A stretch of 11,083 nt of DNA from Candidatus Woesearchaeota archaeon (GTDB lineage Archaea > Nanobdellota > Nanobdellia > Woesearchaeales > ARS49): NCBI GenBank assembly GCA_016203425.1, contig JACQMU010000076.1, positions 1 to 11,083 of the forward strand, given 5' to 3'. Shown one piece after another: positions 1 to 6,804 of the stretch (its first letter is position 1; each line of letters starts with the position of its first letter). Under the pieces are notes generated by a model. The model saw nothing but the letters and a program-made list of their open reading frames with translations, searched no databases and was not told where the DNA came from. The position numbers and the translations under genes are program-made.

Positions 1-1
1 A

Positions 2-340
2 TATCATACAGACGAAGAAAAAGAAAAATCAATACTTTTTACAATCCACTCAAGAAAGAAAACAAGCGAAAATCTAAGACTCTGGAGAAAATTGTACGGG
101 TATTCACAAAAAGTCGGCAGAAAGATTTATGCAAAAAAAGGAATATTGGCAGAGTATCACGGCCAAAAAATAGCAAAAGGCGTATTTATAGTGCCGCCAA
201 ACTTCGCAAATGAAATTCATAATATGCTGAAGAAAATGAAAGTGCCACATGAACTAAGAATTATTTGGGTTATGAGTTCTAAACAACCTCCCAAAAAAAA
301 ACCAAGAACTATCCGGATTATTCAGACTCTGCAATCCTAA
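2..340 (+). CDS. Unrecognised basic protein, 3' portion only
   Basis: The frame is open from base 2 to the TAA at 338-340, so at least 112 codons are visible and the true start lies off the left edge. The first in-window TTG/ATG-type codon (TTG at 92) is probably internal, because the sequence before it reads as normal protein (YHTDEEKEKSILF...). The visible part is lysine- and arginine-rich. Its middle has the pattern GxLAEYHGQKIAKGVFIVPP, followed by an amphipathic helix (NEIHNMLKKMKV), a strand (ELRIIWVM) and a basic tail ending RTIRIIQTLQS. I do not recognise the family with confidence. The G-K-x-x-KGVxxVP pattern faintly recalls C-terminal parts of small archaeal nucleotidyltransferase or RNA-binding proteins, but that is from memory and weak. 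It converges with the SGNH gene across a 47-base gap that holds no clear terminator. Confidence 0.6.
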   Translation, partial: YHTDEEKEKSILFTIHSRKKTSENLRLWRKLYGYSQKVGRKIYAKKGILAEYHGQKIAKGVFIVPPNFANEIHNMLKKMKVPHELRIIWVMSSKQPPKKKPRTIRIIQTLQS

Positions 341-387
341 ATGACAGGTTCACAAGCAGCTTAAAATGACTGAAACCGACAGAAAAG

Positions 388-1632
388 TTATTGAGGTGCT
401 AAAGCCAGAGTTGTTACATTAATAACCCCATCAGAAATTAATTTGTCATAAACTACTTTTGCAACAACCTTTGCCCCAAAAGGACTCAGATGGCCGTCTT
501 CCTTGAAATACATTTTTTTGTAATTTGCAGAGAAATCTCCGTCATAAAATAAATCTACAAAGGATATATTCTTTTGTTTAAAAAAATTCGCAAAAAGAAT
601 GTTCTGTTTGTCTTTTACCAGCACAAGCTCGGATTTTGCCGGAAAATAACTTTTAAGCGATTCTTTAGTTTCATCAATTTCAAATTGCATGTAACTGGGA
701 ATGTTGAAAACAGTAAGATGAAAATTGTATTCCTTAGACAATTTTTGAAGTTCGCTGAATAACGCAAACTGAAGCATAAACTGTGTTTGCATACTTTTGT
801 CATACTCAGAAGACATGCTTAACAAAGTCGAATCAAGCATAGGTGGGGCATTCTTTAAACGACGCAAGAATGTATACACACCATCAATAAATTTATTCTT
901 AAAAGAAACATCTGACAAGCGAAAATAATCATACTTATTATAAAAAAATTCAGCAGAGTGAGAGTATCTTGCAAGAAATTTCTTGTTCACAACACTTTTC
1001 TGAGGCTGTGCAGGTGGCGGTATTGGGAAAGGAAAAACTTTATCCTCTCCAAATGGAACAAATTTTGGATAATTACCAACATTATCATTCAAATCATTAG
1101 GATAAAAGAATACAATAACAACATCAGGTTCGTATTTAAGCCTTGATTCTTTTAACAACGCAAATTGCTGGCCAGTACCAGTGCCGCTAACACCCCCATT
1201 AATAACTTCATAAGTATCTGGTAAAAACTCGCTTAGCAAGTAAGAAAAAATTTCCCGGTCATCCAAACCCACGCCAAATGTAAAAGAATCACCAAAAAGC
1301 ATAATTCGTTTTGTGCCTTTGGTTTTGTTCACAGAAACATCTGATAACATTCTGAATCCAGCATTATTTGTCGTGTATTTAATTCTCTTGTGCGTGTCAT
1401 AACCATAACCACAAATACTGGCAGCTGGCTTAAGCACTGTTCCAAGTTTTTCATCAAAAACAGTCAAACCGGCACCATAACATTCGTCGTGCAACATTTG
1501 TGGCATGAAAATACGAAGAAATGATTCCAACAAAATAAATGAAATAATACAACCTAAAATCACAGCTAAAAGATAAAAATAAACTGGAAAAGAAATTTTC
1601 TGTTCTTGTCCTGCGCCAACAAACTCACCCAT
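388..1632 (-). CDS. Membrane-anchored SGNH/GDSL-family hydrolase or acyltransferase
   Basis: This 414-residue protein has one N-terminal membrane segment (about residues 16-37), so the rest is probably outside the cell. The SGNH blocks are visible. Block I is LFGDSFTFGVG with nucleophile Ser116. Block II is NGGVSGTGTGQ near 145-155. Block III is FYPND with Asn179. Block V is DGHLSPFGAK with Asp379 and His381, completing a Ser-Asp-His triad. A proline-rich stretch (200-211) lies between blocks III and V. The segment before block I (residues 57-93, ending TTNNAGFR) is typical of SGNH proteins tied to surface polysaccharides, where they remove or transfer acyl groups; the substrate here is unknown. 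The ATG at 1632 lies 8 bases after the ileS stop. The sequence TAGGTTATTTT before it supplies a weak AGGT ribosome-binding site overlapping that stop, so the two genes are probably co-transcribed. Family assignment is firm; the reaction is inferred. Confidence 0.85.
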   Translation of the reverse strand: MGEFVGAGQEQKISFPVYFYLLAVILGCIISFILLESFLRIFMPQMLHDECYGAGLTVFDEKLGTVLKPAASICGYGYDTHKRIKYTTNNAGFRMLSDVSVNKTKGTKRIMLFGDSFTFGVGLDDREIFSYLLSEFLPDTYEVINGGVSGTGTGQQFALLKESRLKYEPDVVIVFFYPNDLNDNVGNYPKFVPFGEDKVFPFPIPPPAQPQKSVVNKKFLARYSHSAEFFYNKYDYFRLSDVSFKNKFIDGVYTFLRRLKNAPPMLDSTLLSMSSEYDKSMQTQFMLQFALFSELQKLSKEYNFHLTVFNIPSYMQFEIDETKESLKSYFPAKSELVLVKDKQNILFANFFKQKNISFVDLFYDGDFSANYKKMYFKEDGHLSPFGAKVVAKVVYDKLISDGVINVTTLALAPQ

Positions 1633-1640
1633 AAAATAAC

Positions 1641-4600
1641 CTACAAAACATCAAACCACACAACAAACTCCTCAGCCTTAATCTTTTCAACACTCTTTTG
1701 TGAATATTGATTTTGAGGCTCAACTGTTTCAAACGCAATAGACGACGCGCCGACCTTTTCAGCAATCTTGTCCTTCCACTCAGCAAGACGGGAACGCATG
1801 CCAGCACTAAGCTTAACAAACAAACCAATGCGCTGCTGCTTTTCCAACCCTGCATTCTTTCTTAAAGACTGAATTCTGCGCATAAGCTCACGGCTGAAAC
1901 CCTCTGCTTCCAATGCAGCATCCATCACCTTATTCAAATACACAAACCCATCCTTAAACTCAACCTCAACAAATTCAGGAGGAACCAAACGGTTAACAAT
2001 AAAAACATCACGCGAAAGCTCAATCCGCTGGCTGTCAAAAAGCACAACAACCTTGCCATCATTTGTTAACTCATCAATCAGCTTGTTGGCAGGCGTCATC
2101 GAAAGCTTTGCAAGAATCTTCGGAGAAGCACTGCCAAACAAAACACCAATCTTACCATGATCAATACTAACTGTTTCCTTAACCCGCGGAAGCTTTTGAT
2201 GCAAATGAACTTCCTTCACATTAGCCTGCACTTTAATAAGCTCTTCCATTGATTCAACAGAAGATTCTACGTCAGCATTACTCGTCACCACTTCAATATT
2301 CTTCACAGGCCAACGCACGCCCAACTGAGCTTTCTCACGCGCAGCAAGCACAGCCTGCACAACACGCTGGGCAACAACCATGTTCTGCTCCAACGAAGGA
2401 TTCATAAATTTTTTGTCAGCAACAGGCCAGCCAAACAAATGAATGCTCTCTTCCTTGAGGCCAAATGCAGACTTAAGATTTTGAAACATTTTTTCAGCAA
2501 TAAACGGAGCAACCGGCGCAAACAATTTCAGAGTTTCCAAAAAAACAGTGTACAACACCAACAAAACAGCCTGCTTATCCTCAACAGAACCAATGGATGA
2601 TTTCTCGCGCACAAGCTGAATGTACGTGCGGCTCAAGTCCAAAAACAATTCTTCAACAAGCAAAGGAACCTCATTCAAACGATGCTCATCAAAACACTGC
2701 GTGACGTGCAGTATAGCAGAGTGCAAGCGCGACAAAATATATTTCTCCTCAACAGAAAAATGCTTTTCAACAATCTTAACATCAAGCTTCGCAGGATTAA
2801 CATTATTTGTTCTCGCTAAATCAAGAACAAAATTATGAATGTTCCACAACACACCAAGATTCTTGCTTTTCAGCTTGGCATCCTCATGATTATAATTAAG
2901 GTCAAGGCCTGGGCTTGTAGCGCCAATCAAGTAATACCTTAACGTGTCAGCACCATGAACACCAATCACTTCCTCAGGCAAAATATAGTTGCCAAGAGAT
3001 TTTGACATTTTTCTGCCAAGCGCATCCTGAATAAAACCATGCATGTACACAGATTTGAAAGAAGGACGGCCAAGAGCAATCATTGAGGACACCATCAACA
3101 AATTAAACCAGCCGCGAATTTGGTCCTTGCCCTCAAGAATAAACTCAGCAGGATAAAGCTTTTCAAACAAATCCTTCCGCTGAGGAAAATCAAGACAATT
3201 CCAAGAAGTCGTGCCAGCATCAACCCACACATCAAGAATGTCAGGCACACGCTTCTTCTTCTGACCACAAGCACACGGAATTTCCACATCATCAATCCAC
3301 GGCTTGTGAAGCTCGCCAACCTTTGTTCGAGAACGCTGCTCAAGCTCAGCAACAGTAGAAATAACTTCATACCCATTACAAGAATTACAACGCCACACAG
3401 GCAACGGAGTCCCCCAAAAGTTTTGCTTACTGATTGAATTATCCCTGAGATTTTTCAGCCACGAATCAAAAGCATTAAACGCAGCATCAGGAACCCAGTT
3501 GATTTCCTTGTTAGCAGACAACATTTTTTCTTTCAAATCCTCAACCTTGAAAAACCACTGCTTTGTCGTGCGAAAGATAACTGGCTTATGACAACGCCAG
3601 CAATGAGCATACTCATGCTCAACCTCAGTTGTTTCAATAATAGCATTTCTTTTTCTTAAAGCATCAACAAACCTTGCATCATCCTTCTTTGCAACAAAAC
3701 CAGCAAACTCACCTGTGTCTTTCTGAAACACACCACGCTCATCAACAGTATTAAACGCAGGAATGCCATACTTATGCCCAACCTCATAATCCTCAGGACC
3801 ACAACCAGGAGCACAATGAACCAACCCAGTGCCAGCAGTTGTGTCAACATATTCAGACGACAAAATAACTGTGTGAACACGAACAGACTGCTTTTTTAAA
3901 TCGCTGAATGCCTTGATAGCATCACAAAAAGGATGTTCGTACTCCAAACCATCAAGCGCAGAACCCTTAAGTTCTTCAATAACCTTAAACTGTTTTCCAG
4001 CAACAGCACCAATCACTGCAATTGACAACGGCTTTGCAACAATCCAAACTTCATCATCAACTTTTGCTTTAACATAATTAATATCAGGATTCACCATAAC
4101 CGCAAGATTAAAAGGAACAGTCCACGGAGTTGTCGTCCACACAATAAGAAATTCGTTTTGAGCATTCCTAACTTTAAACTTGACAAAAATAGAATTGTCC
4201 TTCACTGTTTCGTACTCAAGCTCGTGCTTTGCAACAGAGGTTTCACAATGCGGGCACCAAGTCATTGTTCTAAAGCTTTCATACAAACGGCCATTATCGT
4301 GAGCCTGCTTGATAAGCCACCACTCACCCTCAATAAACTCTTTTTTTATTGACTGGTAAGCATTATCAAAATCCATCCACACACCCATTCTCACAAAATC
4401 ATTAGACATAGAATGCATATTTGCAATACAAAGATTCTCACATTCTTTAACGAATTTGGCAACACCAAATTTAATAATTTCATCTTTCAAATGCACATTA
4501 AATTTGTCCTGCACTTTATGTTCACTTGGCAGGCCATGCATGTCATAACCAGCACGATCCCACACATCAAAACCACGCATGCGCTTGTAACGCAGCATCA

Positions 4601-4790
4601 TGTCTTTGAGAGATTTGTTCCACGCAGTGCCAATATGAACACTGCCAGAAGTATAAGGAGGACCGTCTAAAAAGTAAAAAGACTTTTTACCTTTGTTCTT
4701 ATCTTTGGCCTTTTGATAAATTTTGTTCTTTTCCCAAAAAGACAAAATTTCAGGCTCAATTGTTTTTGGATCATAACGTTCAGCAAGCAT
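1641..4790 (-). CDS. ileS: Isoleucyl-tRNA synthetase (archaeal/eukaryotic type)
   Basis: Cytoplasmic class I synthetase that charges tRNA-Ile; 1049 residues is normal for the family. The order of parts is: HIGH motif as GSVHIGT (His52-Ile53-Gly54), just after FLDGPPYTSG; a first Cys pair CPHC (179-182); the CP1 editing domain with WTTTPWT (218-224) and GTGLVHCAPGCGPEDYEVG (320-338, Asp334 matching the conserved editing aspartate); CWRC (397-400); a likely zinc site made of CNSC (468-471) and CAC (506-508); DVWVDAG; KMSKS at 594-598 in GRKMSKSLGN; then an all-helical anticodon-binding domain and a C-terminal extension (about 850-1049) of the kind seen in archaeal and eukaryotic IleRS. Nothing essential looks missing. 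The ATG at 4790 gives the standard N-terminus (ERYDPKTIEPEILSFW) and lies about 29 bases from a TATA-like box, so the mRNA is probably almost leaderless. SGNH lies downstream in the same direction. Confidence 0.97.
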   Translation of the reverse strand: MLAERYDPKTIEPEILSFWEKNKIYQKAKDKNKGKKSFYFLDGPPYTSGSVHIGTAWNKSLKDMMLRYKRMRGFDVWDRAGYDMHGLPSEHKVQDKFNVHLKDEIIKFGVAKFVKECENLCIANMHSMSNDFVRMGVWMDFDNAYQSIKKEFIEGEWWLIKQAHDNGRLYESFRTMTWCPHCETSVAKHELEYETVKDNSIFVKFKVRNAQNEFLIVWTTTPWTVPFNLAVMVNPDINYVKAKVDDEVWIVAKPLSIAVIGAVAGKQFKVIEELKGSALDGLEYEHPFCDAIKAFSDLKKQSVRVHTVILSSEYVDTTAGTGLVHCAPGCGPEDYEVGHKYGIPAFNTVDERGVFQKDTGEFAGFVAKKDDARFVDALRKRNAIIETTEVEHEYAHCWRCHKPVIFRTTKQWFFKVEDLKEKMLSANKEINWVPDAAFNAFDSWLKNLRDNSISKQNFWGTPLPVWRCNSCNGYEVISTVAELEQRSRTKVGELHKPWIDDVEIPCACGQKKKRVPDILDVWVDAGTTSWNCLDFPQRKDLFEKLYPAEFILEGKDQIRGWFNLLMVSSMIALGRPSFKSVYMHGFIQDALGRKMSKSLGNYILPEEVIGVHGADTLRYYLIGATSPGLDLNYNHEDAKLKSKNLGVLWNIHNFVLDLARTNNVNPAKLDVKIVEKHFSVEEKYILSRLHSAILHVTQCFDEHRLNEVPLLVEELFLDLSRTYIQLVREKSSIGSVEDKQAVLLVLYTVFLETLKLFAPVAPFIAEKMFQNLKSAFGLKEESIHLFGWPVADKKFMNPSLEQNMVVAQRVVQAVLAAREKAQLGVRWPVKNIEVVTSNADVESSVESMEELIKVQANVKEVHLHQKLPRVKETVSIDHGKIGVLFGSASPKILAKLSMTPANKLIDELTNDGKVVVLFDSQRIELSRDVFIVNRLVPPEFVEVEFKDGFVYLNKVMDAALEAEGFSRELMRRIQSLRKNAGLEKQQRIGLFVKLSAGMRSRLAEWKDKIAEKVGASSIAFETVEPQNQYSQKSVEKIKAEEFVVWFDVL

Positions 4791-4813
4791 AGAAGAAGCA
4801 TGAACAATTCTTT

Positions 4814-4824
4814 GTTTAAAAAAC
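4814..4824 (-). promoter_or_regulatory. Probable TATA-type promoter of ileS
   Basis: On the minus strand this reads GTTTTTTAAAC, centred about 29 bases before the ileS ATG, which is the spacing expected for a leaderless archaeal transcript. It lies between the inverted repeats and ileS, so those repeats should not be part of the ileS mRNA. The box is a weaker TATA match than those of the other genes in the window. Confidence 0.45.
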
Positions 4825-4826
4825 TA

Positions 4827-4870
4827 TACCTAAAGACATGAGTAAATAGACAAAGAGATGTCTTTAGGTA
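4827..4870. repeat. Perfect 13-bp inverted repeat, 18-base loop
   Basis: The left arm TACCTAAAGACAT (4827-4839) is the exact reverse complement of the right arm ATGTCTTTAGGTA (4858-4870). It abuts the next inverted repeat with no spacer and shares the core AAGACAT with it. It lies upstream of both the ileS and uppS TATA boxes, so it is more likely a DNA-level site (operator or cruciform) or part of a separate small RNA than an mRNA leader element. Confidence 0.9.
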
Positions 4871-4917
4871 ATAGTGGAAGACATACTAAACGTATAATTA
4901 CTTATGTCTTCCACTAT
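4871..4917. repeat. Perfect 15-bp inverted repeat, 17-base loop
   Basis: The left arm ATAGTGGAAGACATA (4871-4885) is the exact reverse complement of TATGTCTTCCACTAT (4903-4917). The loop is AT-rich (4886-4902). The stem contains the same AAGACAT core as the preceding repeat, giving four copies of that heptamer in alternating orientation within 84 bases. The right arm runs into CTATATAG, which could itself act as a TATA-like element on either strand. Function is unknown. Confidence 0.9.
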
Positions 4918-4924
4918 ATAGGAA

Positions 4925-4960
4925 CCGCGAGCACGGCGCAGCCGTGCGAGCGCGAGGGCG
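4925..4960. repeat. GC-rich island with a short hairpin and GCGAG repeats
   Basis: A run of about 36 bases is strongly GC-rich in an otherwise AT-rich window. It contains a 7-bp inverted repeat, GCACGGC (4931-4937) and GCCGTGC (4941-4947), around a 3-base loop. It also contains several GCGAG units, and it ends right where the uppS promoter begins. No coding role is apparent. It may be a copy of a dispersed GC-rich repeat, a protein-binding site or part of a small structured RNA; the sequence alone does not decide. Confidence 0.6.
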
Positions 4961-4972
4961 AAAGTATTTAAG
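4961..4972 (+). promoter_or_regulatory. Probable BRE/TATA promoter of uppS
   Basis: The sequence AAAGTATTTAAG has a purine-rich BRE-like part followed by an AT-rich TATA part centred about 27 bases before the uppS ATG. That spacing predicts transcription starting at or next to the start codon. No Shine-Dalgarno site precedes the ATG, which fits a leaderless mRNA. Confidence 0.6.
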
Positions 4973-4994
4973 CAACTGATAAACAATTCTTGCC

Positions 4995-5687
4995 ATGGAA
5001 GTTCCACGACACATCGGCATCATCATGGACGGCAACAGAAGATGGGCAAAAGAACACAAATTAAAAACTGTCTGGCAGGGGCATGATGCTGGCGCGAAAA
5101 AAGTAGAAAAAGTTGCAACTTGGTGCAGAGAATTAGGAGTCAAAGAATTAACGCTTTATGCGTTCGCAATAAAAAATTTTGGCAGAAGCGAAGAGGAAGT
5201 CACTCAACTTTTCCGCATTTTCAGAAATGAATGCCAACGCTTACTCACAAAAGACAAAATTGACTACAAAATACGTTTTATCGGCAGGCTATACCTACTC
5301 CCTGCAGATATTCAACAATCAATGCAAGATGTCATAAAAAAGACTGAAAACAATTTATCATATACTGTAAATTTTGCTGTTGCTTACGGTGGGCGCGCTG
5401 AAATTGTTGATGCCGCTAGAAAACTTGTTGCATCAGCACTCGAGGGAAAAATATCAGACCCAAAAGAAATTAATGAAACACTATTTGCACAACAGCTTTA
5501 TCTAAAAAATGATGTGGACCTTGTCATTAGACTTGGTAATGAAAAAAGACTCTCCGAATTTCTTTCTTGGCAAGCTGCTGATGCAGAATTCTATGACATG
5601 AAAAAATTATGGCCGGACATAGAAAAAGATGATTTAGAAACCGCAATCAAAGCGTACACTGAACGAGACAGAAGACTTGGAAAGTAA
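4995..5687 (+). CDS. uppS: cis-Prenyltransferase (polyprenyl/undecaprenyl diphosphate synthase family)
   Basis: This enzyme adds isopentenyl units in cis to an allylic diphosphate, making the long polyprenyl diphosphate from which archaeal dolichol-type glycan carriers derive. It has 230 residues, a normal family length. Motifs are HIGIIMDGNRRWA (Asp12 the catalytic/metal aspartate, Arg15/Arg16 binding diphosphate), GHDAG (His30), YAFAIKNFGR (55-64), NFAVAYGGRAEI (126-137), DLVIRLGNEKRLSEF (175-189, with Arg179, Glu183 and Arg185) and SWQAADAEFY with Glu198 as the C-terminal metal ligand. Two motifs deviate: the usual S-x-E-N-W is A-I-K-N-F, and the usual R-T-G-G-E is R-L-G-N-E. The core catalytic residues remain, so I expect an active but divergent enzyme. 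The ATG at 4995 gives the conserved start and fits the promoter spacing. A polyprenol-kinase-like gene lies convergent about 0.3 kb downstream, suggesting a shared pathway. Confidence 0.93.
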   Translation: MEVPRHIGIIMDGNRRWAKEHKLKTVWQGHDAGAKKVEKVATWCRELGVKELTLYAFAIKNFGRSEEEVTQLFRIFRNECQRLLTKDKIDYKIRFIGRLYLLPADIQQSMQDVIKKTENNLSYTVNFAVAYGGRAEIVDAARKLVASALEGKISDPKEINETLFAQQLYLKNDVDLVIRLGNEKRLSEFLSWQAADAEFYDMKKLWPDIEKDDLETAIKAYTERDRRLGK

Positions 5688-5688
5688 C

Positions 5689-5697
5689 ATTTAAATC
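5689..5697 (+). promoter_or_regulatory. Probable TATA promoter of the VapB-like antitoxin
   Basis: ATTTAAATC lies immediately after the uppS stop codon and is centred about 30 bases before the ATG at 5723, preceded by a purine-rich AAAGTAA. The antitoxin could therefore be transcribed on its own as well as by read-through from uppS, with a leader of only a few bases. Confidence 0.55.
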
Positions 5698-5722
5698 GTA
5701 CACATACCTATACAGATTATGT

Positions 5723-5941
5723 ATGGCAACAAAGACTATCACGATTACTGAAGAAGCATATGGATTGCTTGCATCACGGAAAGATACAGAAGACAGTTTT
5801 AGTGATGCGATTAAAAAACATTTCAAAAAAGAATCACTGTTAAGCTTAGTTGGCACATTAACTTCTCAGGAGGCAAAAGAACTCAGGATACACGTTGCTG
5901 AACGAAGAAATGCCTCACGACAAAGAATAAAACATCACTGA
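5723..5941 (+). CDS. VapB-like (DUF217-type) antitoxin, no toxin partner adjacent
   Basis: A 72-residue protein starting MATKTITITEEAYGLL and continuing with a Lys/Asp/Glu-rich helix and SFSDAI. This is the N-terminal pattern of archaeal VapB-like antitoxins of the DUF217 group. The first strand and two helices (about 3-34) would form a DNA-binding dimer, and the basic C-terminal half would wrap a PIN-domain VapC RNase. The expected vapC is absent: the next gene converges from the other strand 4 bases after the stop, and the upstream gene is uppS. It is therefore an orphan in this window. It may serve a distant toxin, be a solitary regulator, or be the remnant of a decayed pair. Family assignment is by sequence pattern; orphan status is read directly from the neighbourhood. 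Confidence 0.75.
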   Translation: MATKTITITEEAYGLLASRKDTEDSFSDAIKKHFKKESLLSLVGTLTSQEAKELRIHVAERRNASRQRIKHH

Positions 5942-5945
5942 ACAT

Positions 5946-6530
5946 TCAATGCACCAACAACAACAGCGTCGTAATCAACCCTGTTGCTAACGGAACAGAA
6001 AGATTATCGTCGATTCTTAACGAGCCAAAACGAATGTTCATTGTCTCAACAAGCGCTGCAAACGCTGCAACAATAAATGCACGGATTGTGGGCAAAAAAA
6101 CCATTGCTGCAGGCACACCAAAAACAAACCCTGCAATCAAGCCCTCAAGATGCTTGTTAGGATTCAACGGATGAACAAGCCTGCCAAAAAATTTTCCAAC
6201 AATCAAAGATGCAGCATCAGCAAGCGAAAGCACCATGATCCCTGTTAATGCAGCAAGCTTGCTGAACAACAACACTGCAAGACCACAGCCTGCAACAAAA
6301 GTAATTGCGCCTTTGCCAGGAAACGTGCGAATTTCTTCAGGACGCTCAAAAATTTCAAGCATTGGAGAAAAAACAGGAACGTAAAAATGCCTGCACAACC
6401 AAGATATAATTATGCCAATAAAAAACAACAGCACAAAATGAATGCCCTCAAACACACCAAAATACACTAACAAAACAAAAACAACGCCCAACAGCATATG
6501 CACTATCTTACGACGAACTTCACGCTCCAT
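5946..6530 (-). CDS. Polyprenol/dolichol kinase-like CTP-dependent membrane enzyme
   Basis: A 194-residue multi-pass membrane protein with the signature of the CTP-dependent lipid-kinase family (dolichol kinase, DGK1, phytol kinase), related to phosphatidate cytidylyltransferases. Visible motifs are RRKIVHMLLG (6-15), FPGKGAITF (70-78), LSLADAASLIVGKFFG (101-116), NPNKHLEG (123-130) and the C-terminal Glu162 with IDDNLSVPLATG (173-184). About six or seven hydrophobic segments are seen. The likely reaction is phosphorylation of a polyprenol or other isoprenoid alcohol on the inner face of the membrane; the exact lipid cannot be read from sequence. I chose the ATG at 6530, one base after the stop of the upstream regulator, as translationally coupled. 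A TTG at 6542 would add four residues (MGCK) and is possible. It is the last gene of the unit with the 7-TM protein and regulator. The nearby cis-prenyltransferase makes a polyprenol substrate plausible. Confidence 0.82.
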   Translation of the reverse strand: MEREVRRKIVHMLLGVVFVLLVYFGVFEGIHFVLLFFIGIIISWLCRHFYVPVFSPMLEIFERPEEIRTFPGKGAITFVAGCGLAVLLFSKLAALTGIMVLSLADAASLIVGKFFGRLVHPLNPNKHLEGLIAGFVFGVPAAMVFLPTIRAFIVAAFAALVETMNIRFGSLRIDDNLSVPLATGLITTLLLLVH

Positions 6531-6531
6531 T

Positions 6532-6804
6532 TTACAACCCAAACGCCTCAGTGAATTCCTTCAGCTGGTGATACTGCTGCAAAAACTTCCTACCATCATC
6601 AGTAATCACAAAAAATGTTTTAGTGTCCTCTTTCACTTCATCTATTAATCTCTTTTGTTTCAACTCTTCAACATACCCCTTCATTCGCTGATGAGAAAGA
6701 TTTGACTTGTACAACAAGTGGGTTGGAAGGATTTTTCCACCTTTGTCATTAGTGACACGCAAAATGTCATAAATGATGTCAATCTTGTTTCTTCGCTCTG
6801 TCAT
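6532..6804 (-). CDS. Archaeal winged helix-turn-helix regulator
   Basis: This 90-residue protein matches the archaeal single-domain winged-helix pattern of the PF14947 (HTH_45) type: RRNKIDIIYDILRV (helix 1), THLLYKSNLSHQRMKGYVEEL (turn and recognition helix, about 28-48), KRLIDEV...TFFVITDDGRKFL (wing) and a C-terminal helix ending FTEAFGL, a common ending in the family. It probably binds DNA as a dimer in the cytoplasm; its target is unknown. The ATG at 6804 overlaps the end of the 7-TM gene by 26 bases and is preceded by GAAGGT at a useful distance (8 bases). Its stop is one base from the chosen start of the polyprenol-kinase-like gene. Such tight packing suggests one transcript and perhaps control of its own unit. 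Confidence 0.87.
   Translation of the reverse strand: MTERRNKIDIIYDILRVTNDKGGKILPTHLLYKSNLSHQRMKGYVEELKQKRLIDEVKEDTKTFFVITDDGRKFLQQYHQLKEFTEAFGL

Noticed and set aside
366..422. 18-codon frame MTETDRKVIEVLKPELLH between the first two genes
   Set aside because: It looks protein-like but has no ribosome-binding site or promoter and overlaps the end of the SGNH gene; too short to support.
3095..3437. Overlapping open frames on both strands within ileS
   Set aside because: They lie in out-of-frame positions of a highly conserved synthetase domain and show no protein-like features.
4791..4994. T-box-like or other leader riboswitch controlling ileS
   Set aside because: The stems lie upstream of the predicted ileS TATA box and so outside the mRNA. 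T-boxes are bacterial, and no tRNA-binding specifier or terminator arrangement is seen.
4995..5687. Inactive cis-prenyltransferase homologue (NgBR-like)
   Set aside because: It keeps the catalytic DGNRR motif and the R-x-G-x-E-x-R motif, unlike non-catalytic subunits, and has full length.
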